The position numbers and the translations under genes are program-made. The notes under the pieces are model-generated. The model was not told where the DNA came from. It made no database searches and was given only the letters and a program-made list of their open reading frames with translations. Shown in pieces: positions 9,753 to 18,903 of a DNA stretch of 64,000 nt (its first letter is position 1; every line of letters begins with the position of its first letter). The stretch comes from Bacteroidota bacterium (lineage in GTDB: Bacteria > Bacteroidota > Bacteroidia > Chitinophagales > Chitinophagaceae), in assembly GCA_018268055.1 (NCBI GenBank), contig JAFDXF010000087.1:79246-143245 (forward strand), written 5' to 3'.

Positions 9753-12338
9753 TTAATTTACTTCAACAAATGTGAACATCCACTTTACCGGATTTTGCCA
9801 ATCTTTCCCTTTAAAACTACCAATTGGCGCTTTTATTAAAATATCGTTCCAACCTTGTTGTAAAAATATTTTTGTCGGTTCACGATATTCATATCCTTCA
9901 TCAATCAATGGAATTTCTGAATTGCCTTTTTGTCCGGCACGTTTCCAATTTGGAGGATCAATCAAATTACCATTCACCCAAACTGCATCACCCTTATTAT
10001 TCCATTCGCTTGCAGGCGGAGAATCTGTAGCCGGCGAACGGGAAATGTTATTAAACCCTACCCAAAACAGTTTTTCTCCAGCTTCATCACTCCATATTTT
10101 TGTTGCTGCATACCATGTTGTATTTTCTTTGGCACTATCAATTGCTCCTTTAATTAAAGGCGCCCACCAATGTCTTAAAACGATTGTACCACCAATGACT
10201 TGTTTGTATCGTTTTAATAAATTTAATTTTTTTTGTTCAATTTCAGGCTCAAATTTTTTACTTAAATCGCCATCATTATTAAATGGTCCAAATAAATTCC
10301 ATACTATATCAGACTGTTTTACATAAGTAAATGGCAAGTCGTTAAAAAATATTTTCTGTTGATCTAATAATCTTTTTTCAAATTCTTTAAAACCATTTAT
10401 ATCTCCATCACTGATATTTGCGATCCAACCGGATTGCCCTCCTCCGCGCCAACTCCTTTCACTAAAGGCAAGCATACCTGGATAAACAGGGTTCATTTTT
10501 AAAATATCATCACCAGTTGCGGCGGCTCTGTCATTCCACATACAAATTTCGCCACCTAACAAACTATTATCTCCTTTGTTTTTATCACCGATTTTTCTAT
10601 TGAAAATAGTGGTAACTGCTTCTAAAGGATCAATATGATTCAAGTATAAATGTCTTGAATCAATAAATTTAATATTTGTATTTGCCGAAGTATGCGCATT
10701 ATCATCCATCCACAATTGACGAAGTGTATTATCAGTAAAATTTCCTCCGGGCTGCCATCCAATTACCTTTTTTCCAAAACCTTCTATGTAGTTCGTCATT
10801 TCTGGAATAAAATTCGAATTGGTTATTTTCACTTCATCTGCGCCAATGTGTAAGTAATCAATATCATAAGTAGTGCAAATTTCTTTCAAAATATTTTTTA
10901 GATAAACAATCCCCGAATCACTTTGCATATCTGTTTTCATTGCTCTTTTGAAAGCTGCACTATGGCCGGGTATATCTATTTCCGGAACAAAAGTGATGTA
11001 GCGATTTTTACAAAATTGTATTAAGTCTTTAATTTCATTTTGAGTATAATAAAGCCCCTTATTCCGTAACATGGTTTCAGGTGCAGTCAATTGCGGATAT
11101 TGTTTTATTTCAAAACGCCATGCGATATCTTCAGTCGAGTGAAAATGAAAAACATTAAATTTATAGCGACTCAACATTTCAATTTGCTGCTTAAGCAAAT
11201 CTACCGTCATATAATTTCTGCCTACATCAATCATGTACCCTCGCCAAGAAAATGCAGGACTGTCTGATATGATGCAATTATCAATCATTACTCCATCACG
11301 CATCAATTGTCGCAAGGTCTGAATACCATTAAATATACCATGAGCAGTAACAGCCGTTAATAAAATTTTGTTGGAAGTAATTTCTAATTGATAGGCTTCT
11401 TTATTATCAGATGTTATTTTTTTATTATCAAGCTCAAATTGAATAAACGGTTCATCCTTAGCTAATTTTTCAGAAACAATAACAGAATACCCAAATTCCG
11501 AAAAGATTGATTGAAGTAGTTCCGCTTCTTTTAAAAGTCCGTCAGATTTTTTTGCTACAATATTTTTACACTTATAAATTGGGAATAATCCATCTCTCCA
11601 TTTTAATAGAATAGGCATTGGTATCAATGAAGGCAATTGCTGTAAATCATATACATAAGGATAAATGATGTGCTTCCAAAGCATATAGCCATCACCCAAT
11701 AAATGTAGCCCATCATTAGTAAATTGTTTACTCAATTTCCCATCGGCATCAGAAAAATATGGAAACAAATCAATAAATGTATAATGATGTAAGGCTGCAT
11801 TATTAAACAATTCTTTATTAATAGTCAGAATCAAAGCTCCCTTGTTGGTATGCGTATTAAATTTTCCAAAGAAATTATTAACCGGCAAAATACTTTGAAC
11901 AAACAATTTTGTAGCAGGCGATTGCTGCCGTACATACTCTGCAATGAAAAAGATATTTTTCAAAGCACTATCTGCTGAAATATTTTTGGACAAATCATTT
12001 ACACCAATCAATAAAAATATTTTTTTCGGCTTTCTATCTGTCACCTCACTCAATCTATTGATTACACCAGCAGTAATATCTCCACTAATGCCTCTGTTTT
12101 TGACATGAATATCTGCAAACAGTTCACTCCATTCTGCACCATCTGTTATACTATTACCTAAGAAAATAATCTCATTTTTCGCTTGAGGAAGTGTTTTGAA
12201 GTGAGTAACTCGTTGCCAATAATAAGTAGGGAAAAGCGAATCGGGAAAATTGGGTATTTTAAGTTGAGCAATGCTATGGGATGTTGAAATCAACACCACA
12301 GTTAATGAATATACTATATTTCTTAAGTAATATTTCAT
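9753..12338 (-). CDS. SGNH/GDSL esterase fused to GH20 beta-N-acetylhexosaminidase
   Basis: An 861-residue exported protein joining two enzymes. After the signal peptide (ends HSIAQ), residues about 40-230 form an SGNH hydrolase: block I is FLGNSITDGAEW, the Gly block is KNRGISGDI, block III is LIGVNDLSKN, and the C-terminal catalytic pair is in NDGLHLLGDGY. Residues about 270-350 look like the GH20 accessory domain, and the barrel follows (SWRGYMIDVGRNYM, FHFHSTEDIAWRFEI). The catalytic Asp-Glu pair is in HIGADEV (about 501-502). The final 150 residues are a likely accessory beta-domain. Presumably the protein removes an O-acetyl decoration and then a terminal GlcNAc or GalNAc (inference). 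It is two bases from the GH27 gene. Confidence 0.9.
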   Translation of the reverse strand: MKYYLRNIVYSLTVVLISTSHSIAQLKIPNFPDSLFPTYYWQRVTHFKTLPQAKNEIIFLGNSITDGAEWSELFADIHVKNRGISGDITAGVINRLSEVTDRKPKKIFLLIGVNDLSKNISADSALKNIFFIAEYVRQQSPATKLFVQSILPVNNFFGKFNTHTNKGALILTINKELFNNAALHHYTFIDLFPYFSDADGKLSKQFTNDGLHLLGDGYMLWKHIIYPYVYDLQQLPSLIPMPILLKWRDGLFPIYKCKNIVAKKSDGLLKEAELLQSIFSEFGYSVIVSEKLAKDEPFIQFELDNKKITSDNKEAYQLEITSNKILLTAVTAHGIFNGIQTLRQLMRDGVMIDNCIISDSPAFSWRGYMIDVGRNYMTVDLLKQQIEMLSRYKFNVFHFHSTEDIAWRFEIKQYPQLTAPETMLRNKGLYYTQNEIKDLIQFCKNRYITFVPEIDIPGHSAAFKRAMKTDMQSDSGIVYLKNILKEICTTYDIDYLHIGADEVKITNSNFIPEMTNYIEGFGKKVIGWQPGGNFTDNTLRQLWMDDNAHTSANTNIKFIDSRHLYLNHIDPLEAVTTIFNRKIGDKNKGDNSLLGGEICMWNDRAAATGDDILKMNPVYPGMLAFSERSWRGGGQSGWIANISDGDINGFKEFEKRLLDQQKIFFNDLPFTYVKQSDIVWNLFGPFNNDGDLSKKFEPEIEQKKLNLLKRYKQVIGGTIVLRHWWAPLIKGAIDSAKENTTWYAATKIWSDEAGEKLFWVGFNNISRSPATDSPPASEWNNKGDAVWVNGNLIDPPNWKRAGQKGNSEIPLIDEGYEYREPTKIFLQQGWNDILIKAPIGSFKGKDWQNPVKWMFTFVEVN

Positions 12339-12340
12339 GC

Positions 12341-13525
12341 TTATTTTTTATTATTTGGCTTCAAGCGAAATACTTTTGTTTCATGATTTTGGATCTCTCC
12401 TTTCCACTTATCCGATATTCCTGCTAAATTATGCTGTATCACATCTCTCAAAATATACTTCCTTTGTAAGCCTATTTGAGAAAATTTAATCTCAACGGTT
12501 TGTTTAGTTTCATTTCTATTCAAAATAGCAATGGCCGTATCATTATTCATCAATGGTTTAATAAATATTTCAATGCCGTTTTCCAATTTTATTCTTTTTG
12601 CATGAACGCCTGCAATGTCTTGGTTGATAGCGATAAGTTCTTTATTCAAAAGAATCTCTTTTGTTGCAGATGACATAGTACGTACATCATTTGTAGCGAT
12701 AAGTGGAGCTGCCATCATACACCAAAGACTCATATTGGATTTATATTCGACATCGGTACAACCTATTCCTCCCAAATCACCGGAAGGGCCTTTGTTACCA
12801 TTTAACCCCACAATAAGCATATCCGGATCATTCCAGCGTCCGGGGGCTGCATAATTATTTAATTCCGCATTTATATCTAATATACTCATCATGCTTTTCC
12901 ATGAATCTCGAATATCATACGTTGTACGCCATAATTGTCCGCCAACATTTGCAGCCCAAAGCCAAGGTTTTCTTACACCCCATTCACATATACTAAAAAC
13001 AATATCTCTTCCCGATTTCTTTAGGGCATCAGCCATTTTCTTGTAACGAATTTTTGCTGTAACAGAATCTTCCGGTGCGTGACAATAATCGTATTTCAAA
13101 TAATCAATTCCCCATGAAGCAAATGTTTTTGCATCTTGTTCTTCAAAACCAAGGCTTGCAGTATATCCTGCACAAGTAAGTTGAGCTGCATCCGAATAAA
13201 TGCCCAGTTTCATTCCTTTGCTGTGTATATAATCAGCAAGATTTTTTATTCCTGAAGGAAATTTTTTCACATCAGGAATCATATTATTCTTATTGTCTCT
13301 TCCACCTTGCCATCCGTCATCAATCATAATGTATTTATAACCTGCATTACTCATACCGGATATCACCATTGCATCTGCCATTTCTTTGATTATTTGCTCA
13401 TTGATGTTTTCGCCAAAATAATTCCAAGTCATCCAACCCATAGGTGGAGTAGGCACTAATGGTTGTGCTTTTGCAGCATCCAGAAAAAAGAGCATTGCTA
13501 TAAAAACTATTTTATTGATTTTCAT
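12341..13525 (-). CDS. GH27 alpha-galactosidase / alpha-N-acetylgalactosaminidase
   Basis: A 394-residue exported enzyme (signal peptide ending at AAKAQ). Family motifs are PPMGWMTWNYFG at the start of the mature protein, YIMIDDGWQGG near residue 70, and YLKYDYC, whose Asp (about 146) is the nucleophile. The motif TTYDIRDSW contains the acid/base Asp (about 204), and GRWNDPDML follows. The Greek-key C-terminal domain is present. GH27 covers both alpha-galactosidase and alpha-N-acetylgalactosaminidase; in a sialoglycan locus, removal of terminal alpha-Gal or alpha-GalNAc (B and A antigen-like caps) would fit, but this is inference. It lies between the EamA permease and the SGNH-GH20 fusion. 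Confidence 0.92.
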   Translation of the reverse strand: MKINKIVFIAMLFFLDAAKAQPLVPTPPMGWMTWNYFGENINEQIIKEMADAMVISGMSNAGYKYIMIDDGWQGGRDNKNNMIPDVKKFPSGIKNLADYIHSKGMKLGIYSDAAQLTCAGYTASLGFEEQDAKTFASWGIDYLKYDYCHAPEDSVTAKIRYKKMADALKKSGRDIVFSICEWGVRKPWLWAANVGGQLWRTTYDIRDSWKSMMSILDINAELNNYAAPGRWNDPDMLIVGLNGNKGPSGDLGGIGCTDVEYKSNMSLWCMMAAPLIATNDVRTMSSATKEILLNKELIAINQDIAGVHAKRIKLENGIEIFIKPLMNNDTAIAILNRNETKQTVEIKFSQIGLQRKYILRDVIQHNLAGISDKWKGEIQNHETKVFRLKPNNKK

Positions 13526-13545
13526 TTCAATATTATTAAAATATA

Positions 13546-14448
13546 TTAATCCAATATAATCACTTCTTTTCTTTTGAAACTATGAGATATTAAAAGTCCT
13601 GCTAAAACCATCATTACTCCTACAACAGTATAAAAACTGATTTTATCATGTAGCATTATTGCAGCAAAGAGAAATCCGAAAATCGGGCAGAGAAATAACC
13701 AAAGTCCGGCTTTAATAGAATCAATTTTTAAAAGCCACAACCAAATTAAAACCGCAATAATGGAAACAGGAATGGCTAACCAACTTACTGAAGCCCAAAA
13801 AGTAAAATTAAAAGCATTCTTATTGGAATGATAAAAAAACAAAGTAAATGGCAAAAGGAATAAGCCACCCAGCAATGTTTGCCATCCGTTTATAACAACT
13901 AAAGATAAATTTCCCCAATTCTTCTCAGCAAAATAAACTGCACCTACCGAATAGGACAACATACTAAATAATAAAATTAATAAACCCCTCAAATCAACAA
14001 CAGCTTCGCTAAACAAAGGCCATGCAGCTACTATAACGCCTGCTGTACAAACAAAAATGGCAACAGCAACATTCCAAGTCAATTTTTTATTAAAAAAGAA
14101 AACAGAAATAAAACTAATAAATACAGGGTTGGTTGCAATTGCTAAAGCACCAATACCTGCAGTAACCGTTTGCATGGCTACGACATAACAGCCTAAATAG
14201 ATAGTGATATTTAGTAACGCATAAACAGCTAATTGTTTCCATTCTTTCCCTTGTGGTAAGCGCTGTCCTTTAATTAAATGCGCAATAAGCAACATAATTA
14301 CTGATGCCAATGCAAAACGAACAACTGCAATCACTAAAGGCTGTGCTACGGTCAACCCTATCTTAGTCGCAGTAGAAGCAGATGGCCATAACGCAGCAAA
14401 AAGTATCCCTGCAAATATCCATTTAACGAATTCAGGTTTTTTCTTCAT
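13546..14448 (-). CDS. EamA/DMT-family permease
   Basis: A 300-residue integral membrane protein with about ten hydrophobic helices arranged as two EamA repeats. The first contains PSASTATKIGLTVAQPLVIAVVRF and the second LGGLFLLPFTLFF through CPIFGFLFAAIMLHDKIS. The family (drug/metabolite transporters) mostly exports metabolites, though some members move sugars or amino sugars. The gene sits between NagA and GH27 in a continuous run with 20-23 bp gaps, so it is probably coregulated with sialic acid catabolism. Its substrate is unknown. Export of an excess intermediate or import of a released monosaccharide are both possible. Confidence 0.88.
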   Translation of the reverse strand: MKKKPEFVKWIFAGILFAALWPSASTATKIGLTVAQPLVIAVVRFALASVIMLLIAHLIKGQRLPQGKEWKQLAVYALLNITIYLGCYVVAMQTVTAGIGALAIATNPVFISFISVFFFNKKLTWNVAVAIFVCTAGVIVAAWPLFSEAVVDLRGLLILLFSMLSYSVGAVYFAEKNWGNLSLVVINGWQTLLGGLFLLPFTLFFYHSNKNAFNFTFWASVSWLAIPVSIIAVLIWLWLLKIDSIKAGLWLFLCPIFGFLFAAIMLHDKISFYTVVGVMMVLAGLLISHSFKRKEVIILD

Positions 14449-14471
14449 TTGAGTTGCAGCAATTTAATTTT

Positions 14472-15575
14472 TTATTTCAACAAGCTTACTGCTTTTTGAT
14501 TGATGTCTATAGAAATAATGTTTGCATCAAAGCCTTTTTCTATTTTTCCCATTTTATGTTGTATTCCTAAAACTTGCGCCGGATAAAGGCTACACATGCG
14601 TAATGCCTCATCTATTTCAATAGAACAATGGTTAATCAAATTTAAAAATGCTTGAAACATAGATAAAGCAGAGCCACTCAACACACCTGCTGCTTCATAT
14701 TTATCGCCAACCAAAGTATGTTGATAAGGCCCTTGATTGGTTTCTGTCACAGCATCTGTAATGACAAACAATCTTTCATTCATTACTTTTTTTGCAATAC
14801 GAACAGCAGCATAATCACAATGATGTCCATCAGGAATAATGCTTGCCATTGCTTGTTCATCATCCATCACCGCACCTACCAATCCCGGCGCTCTGTGTTG
14901 TAGGGGACTCATTGCATTGTATAAATGTGTAACAGCCGTTACTCCTTGTTTAAAACCGTTTTTTGCTTGTGCATCGGTTGCATTACTATGTCCTGCAGAA
15001 ATAACAATACCATAAGTACAAATCAAATCAATGATTGAATCATCGCACATCTCAGGCGCCAATGTTATCATTTTAATTACACCTTTTCCATATTCCAATA
15101 ATTCCTTTACCTGATTTAAAATTGGTTTTTGAATATATTTTTCTAAATGCGCTCCCCTCTTGACCGGATTTATCCAAGGCCCTTCAATATGCAATCCGTA
15201 AATTCCTTTGCCATTACTTTTCCAATATTCTTTTATGGCATCAATACATTTATAAAATACTTCATCACTGTTAGTTGCAGCAGTAGCCAAACATAAAGAT
15301 GCGCCACCTGCATTGCAATAGTCATTTAATTTATATAAGCTTTCCTGATCGGGGTAAACAGAAAACAGCCTTCCTCCTGCTCCATAAATTTGGATATCTA
15401 TAAATGCAGGTGCTAATATTGTATTACCGCAATCTTGTATTCTTATGTCAGATGAAATGTCTTTAATGGGTATGACAGCTTCAATAGTATCATCACTGCA
15501 AAGAATCGCATGCTCATTCAACCATTCTATACCTGTAAATATTTTGGAAGCTGTATAAACCTGAACTGTTGCCAT
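14472..15575 (-). CDS. nagA: N-acetylglucosamine-6-phosphate deacetylase
   Basis: NagA removes acetate from GlcNAc-6-P to give GlcN-6-P in the cytoplasm. The 367-residue amidohydrolase shows GLHIEGPWINPVKRGAH (metal-binding Glu), ITLAPE, SAGHSNATDAQA and VTHLYNAMSP (metal-binding His residues), DGHHCDYAAV and the catalytic Asp in FVITDAVTE. No signal peptide is present. It is downstream of the ManNAc/GlcNAc epimerase gene by 13 bp and upstream of the EamA gene. It completes the conversion of sialic acid to GlcN-6-P if a GlcNAc kinase is supplied elsewhere; the deaminase NagB is not in this window. Confidence 0.95.
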   Translation of the reverse strand: MATVQVYTASKIFTGIEWLNEHAILCSDDTIEAVIPIKDISSDIRIQDCGNTILAPAFIDIQIYGAGGRLFSVYPDQESLYKLNDYCNAGGASLCLATAATNSDEVFYKCIDAIKEYWKSNGKGIYGLHIEGPWINPVKRGAHLEKYIQKPILNQVKELLEYGKGVIKMITLAPEMCDDSIIDLICTYGIVISAGHSNATDAQAKNGFKQGVTAVTHLYNAMSPLQHRAPGLVGAVMDDEQAMASIIPDGHHCDYAAVRIAKKVMNERLFVITDAVTETNQGPYQHTLVGDKYEAAGVLSGSALSMFQAFLNLINHCSIEIDEALRMCSLYPAQVLGIQHKMGKIEKGFDANIISIDINQKAVSLLK

Positions 15576-15588
15576 GTAAATAATAATT

Positions 15589-16788
15589 TTATTGAAGATA
15601 TTGATTTAGTAATTGTAAACAATACCATTCTTGGCGAGGCAAATGAAAAGGGCCTTTATATAAATTACCCTTAGCAGTTTGAGCTATTGTTCCGTCTCTG
15701 TGCAAATAACCAAACCATTCACCTTGTTCTTTATCATGAAATTTTTGATAAGAATAATCGTGTACCATTTGATGCCATTGCGCATATTTTTCATTACCTG
15801 TCATTAGATAAGCAAGCAGTGTAGCGATGATAGTTTCATTATGCGGCCACCAGAATTTCATATCCTGCCAATATTCCTGCACCGGCTTATTATACACATC
15901 TCTAAAATAAAGAATACCGCCGTGTTCCTTATCCCATCCACGTTCCCACATATAGTCCAGCATTTTACAGCCTAATTCAATCAAATGCGGATCGTTATTT
16001 CTATGTTTCGCTTCGTGCAATATAAACCAGGCACCTTCAATAGCATGACCAGGATTTAACGTTCTGCCATCTATGTGATCTATGATGCTACCATCCGGCG
16101 CTACTTGTTCCATCACACATTGAATATCGTCTTTTATAAAAAAAGTTTCAATTTCTTGAATCCATTTAGAAATATATTCATCACACCGAGGATCGCCAAT
16201 GGTTTCACGCAATTGCTGAGCCGTATTCATCATAATCATAGGCACACCAATTCCTTTAGCAGGGCGAGTTCCAGCAAATTTTGCAGGCAACTTTTTTTCA
16301 CCCGTGGAGTATGCTATACATTCGCCAAAAACTCTTCGGGCATTTTCAGCAGCCTGCTCATCGCCACTGGCTTTGGCGTAAGCCGCAGCAGCGATTACGT
16401 AAAAAGTTTCGGAAAAATAATACCTGCGTTTGCGTATAGGTTGACCATCACGGGTAACATGAAAAAACATTTGCCCCCGCCCCTGTCGGTTCGGGCTGGC
16501 ATCTTCATCAAAACAATGCTTATTCAAAAAGTCGTAACCCAATTTAGCACCATCCAACCACTCCTGTTTTTTTTCTACTGAATTATACAAAGTAGATAAT
16601 AACCAAGTAGCCCTGCCTTGTATCCACACAGCTTTATCGTCATCAATTAAAGATCCATCTGCATCACGCATTAATAAATAGCCTCCATGTTCTGTATCAT
16701 AAGAACGAGGAAACCAAAAAGGTACTGTATCATTTAATAATTGATTTTGATAAAAATCTCGTAACTGTATTAAATTTTCTTTATTCAC
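15589..16788 (-). CDS. nanE: N-acylglucosamine 2-epimerase (ManNAc to GlcNAc)
   Basis: A 399-residue cytoplasmic protein of the AGE/renin-binding-protein family, an alpha/alpha barrel. Recognisable blocks are WIQGRATWLLSTLYN near residue 50, RYYFSETFYVIAAAAYA near 140, NPGHAIEGAWFILHEA near 245 with the His needed for catalysis, and WWPHNETIIATLLAY near 325 with a second conserved His. In Bacteroidota sialic acid pathways this enzyme type converts unphosphorylated ManNAc to GlcNAc (established for the nanLET system of Bacteroides fragilis), rather than the ManNAc-6-P route of enterobacteria. The gene symbol follows that usage. It is six bases after the sialate esterase gene and 13 bp before nagA. 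Confidence 0.92.
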   Translation of the reverse strand: MNKENLIQLRDFYQNQLLNDTVPFWFPRSYDTEHGGYLLMRDADGSLIDDDKAVWIQGRATWLLSTLYNSVEKKQEWLDGAKLGYDFLNKHCFDEDASPNRQGRGQMFFHVTRDGQPIRKRRYYFSETFYVIAAAAYAKASGDEQAAENARRVFGECIAYSTGEKKLPAKFAGTRPAKGIGVPMIMMNTAQQLRETIGDPRCDEYISKWIQEIETFFIKDDIQCVMEQVAPDGSIIDHIDGRTLNPGHAIEGAWFILHEAKHRNNDPHLIELGCKMLDYMWERGWDKEHGGILYFRDVYNKPVQEYWQDMKFWWPHNETIIATLLAYLMTGNEKYAQWHQMVHDYSYQKFHDKEQGEWFGYLHRDGTIAQTAKGNLYKGPFHLPRQEWYCLQLLNQYLQ

Positions 16789-16794
16789 TTTAAA

Positions 16795-18903
16795 CTATTT
16801 AATATTTTCAATAAATGTACTTGCCGGTAAGTTTTCTTTATTCACTAGATTAGCCGTAGTAAAAGGTTGCCATGCATAAGCAACTTTTTGCACTTGTATG
16901 TTTTTAGGAATATCAATATATACTTTGTCGTTTTTAATAATGGCTGAAACCGGTACAAAAACTCCTTGGTTTGTCAATAATTCAAACCCTCTCAAACTCA
17001 TATTATCAGTTGTTTTCAATCCAAATGAATTTGAAAAAATAAGTTCAATTTGATTGCCTATTTTTTTTGCAGATAAAAACATTGGACCCGATGCCGTGAT
17101 ATTTTTATGATATGTATTCTTTAAAGCCAATCTTGCTAAACGCTCACCCACCGGTGCTTTCCGTTTGGGATGCACATCTGTTTTGTTACCCAAATCACTG
17201 GAAACCGCCATGCCTGAATTAGGAACAATGCTTAACATTCTTCTTTGCGCATTTCTAAAATAATTCCAAGAAGGTCGTTCAATACTAGAAAGTTGTACAT
17301 AGTAAAATGGTAGATTTTTATTCCATTGTTTTCGCCAATCCTGAACAAATTGAGGAAATAATTTTTCAAATAATTCAGCATTCTCGGCATCACTTTCTCC
17401 CTGATACCAAATAATTCCCTTTATTGGGAAAGGAGCAATTTTTGCAATGCCGGCTTCAAAATTAAATGAAGGTTCATAACTATGTCGTTGTAGTGGATTT
17501 GTAGCTTCTTTCATATTTAACGCAGCTCTTTCTCTGCACCATTGCATGATAAAATCTGACTTTGTCCAATTTTTAAAAGCCTGTACAAATAATGGTGATG
17601 ACTCCAATGATAAACGACTCACCCAGGAAATCAGTGGAGACCCACCTACTGCCACTTCAATTAGTCCAATAGGCACTTTTTCTTCTTTAACAATTTTAGA
17701 ACCAAAAGCAAGAGCCACTGCAGAAAATGGGGCTACATTTTGTTTGTCATTCAACTGCCAGGATCCTGAAAAGAAATTCAAGTTATTAGCACGTTGTAAT
17801 TCTTCAGCTGTCCATACATGTCCGTCAGTTTCGGCAAAAGGCTTGTATTTAAACAATCGTAAAGGAATAGCCTCATCTGCTTTTTGTAAAACACTATCTG
17901 CTTCTGCACTTTCTTTTACAGAAAAATACATATTAGATTGCCCAGAACATAGCCATACATCACCTATTAAAATATTGTTGAATTGGATCAATTTTTCTTC
18001 GTTTGAAATTTCCAAAATCTGTGGCTGACTATTCGCTGGTGAGGCTGGTAAAACTATCTCCCAAGTACCGTCATTAGTAGCTTTCACTGATTTTTTAAGT
18101 TGTGAAAATTTTGCTTGCACTACAGTTCCGGCATTGGCTTTACCCCAAATTTTAATAGGTTCATTTCTTTGCAAAACCATATTATTGGTAAAAATATCAG
18201 GCAATTGTAAACCCCCAAAATTTCCACTCAAATTTTGATAAACGGTATTGGCTAAAATAGCAGCCCCTTCTTCAGTGGGGTGAATCTGATCTGGAAATAA
18301 ATCAGGACGATTAAATAATGCAGCATTCAAATCAATCATCTGTACATGATGAATAGCAGCTACCTCTTTTATTCTTTTTTGCAAATCCCAATACCAATCA
18401 AAAGTGCTAGACACAAATCGTGGATGTCCGCTAAATATGGGCGTTAAGCTACAGATATAAACTTTTACTTTCGGATTTACTTTTTGAATCGTATCAATCA
18501 ACCAACTGTAATCAGGAATAAATTCATCTCGGTAATTTGGATAATTTCTAGGATCGGTATCGTTTAAACCCAAATGAATAACGGCAATATCGGGTTTGAA
18601 CAAAAGCATATCTGTAAATGCTTTTGTTTTGTAATAAGGGTTATGGCCTTTGCGTAACAAGGTAACACCACTATGACCAAAGTTTTCTACTTCGTAATTT
18701 GCTCCTAATTGCTGTTGTAATAAAGATGGATAAGAGCTGATAGTAGGATCTTTTAACCCATAACCATAAGTTACGGAATTACCTACACAAGCTATTTTTA
18801 TTTTAGATAGCTGTGCCTGTGCAGATAATATATAAACTAAAAACAAGAAGGCGAATAAACACCTTCTTGCAATTATTTGGAATATATTTTTTTTTATTAC
18901 CAT
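16795..18903 (-). CDS. Sialate O-acetylesterase with N-terminal SGNH domain
   Basis: A 702-residue exported protein with a signal peptide ending at SAQAQ and two esterase modules. Residues about 33-230 are an SGNH hydrolase (IACVGNSVTYGYG, FGHSGVTLLRKG, IHLGLNDTDPRN, and DQIHPTEEG near 208). From about 235 onward it is a 9-O-acetylesterase of the SASA family: DVWLCSGQSNMYFSV carries the nucleophile Ser, with IIWYQGESDAEN near 480 and a DVHPKRKAPVGERLA block that carries the catalytic His near 580. Removing O-acetyl groups makes acetylated sialic acids accessible to sialidase and lyase. The start overlaps the sialidase gene by seven bases, suggesting translational coupling. It resembles but is distinct from the second SGNH fusion in this locus (9753-12338). 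Confidence 0.92.
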   Translation of the reverse strand: MVIKKNIFQIIARRCLFAFLFLVYILSAQAQLSKIKIACVGNSVTYGYGLKDPTISSYPSLLQQQLGANYEVENFGHSGVTLLRKGHNPYYKTKAFTDMLLFKPDIAVIHLGLNDTDPRNYPNYRDEFIPDYSWLIDTIQKVNPKVKVYICSLTPIFSGHPRFVSSTFDWYWDLQKRIKEVAAIHHVQMIDLNAALFNRPDLFPDQIHPTEEGAAILANTVYQNLSGNFGGLQLPDIFTNNMVLQRNEPIKIWGKANAGTVVQAKFSQLKKSVKATNDGTWEIVLPASPANSQPQILEISNEEKLIQFNNILIGDVWLCSGQSNMYFSVKESAEADSVLQKADEAIPLRLFKYKPFAETDGHVWTAEELQRANNLNFFSGSWQLNDKQNVAPFSAVALAFGSKIVKEEKVPIGLIEVAVGGSPLISWVSRLSLESSPLFVQAFKNWTKSDFIMQWCRERAALNMKEATNPLQRHSYEPSFNFEAGIAKIAPFPIKGIIWYQGESDAENAELFEKLFPQFVQDWRKQWNKNLPFYYVQLSSIERPSWNYFRNAQRRMLSIVPNSGMAVSSDLGNKTDVHPKRKAPVGERLARLALKNTYHKNITASGPMFLSAKKIGNQIELIFSNSFGLKTTDNMSLRGFELLTNQGVFVPVSAIIKNDKVYIDIPKNIQVQKVAYAWQPFTTANLVNKENLPASTFIENIK

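Noticed and set aside
9772..10326. 184-codon plus-strand frame opposite the SGNH-GH20 gene
   Set aside because: It lies wholly antisense to a well-supported gene and shows no domain-like features or start context.
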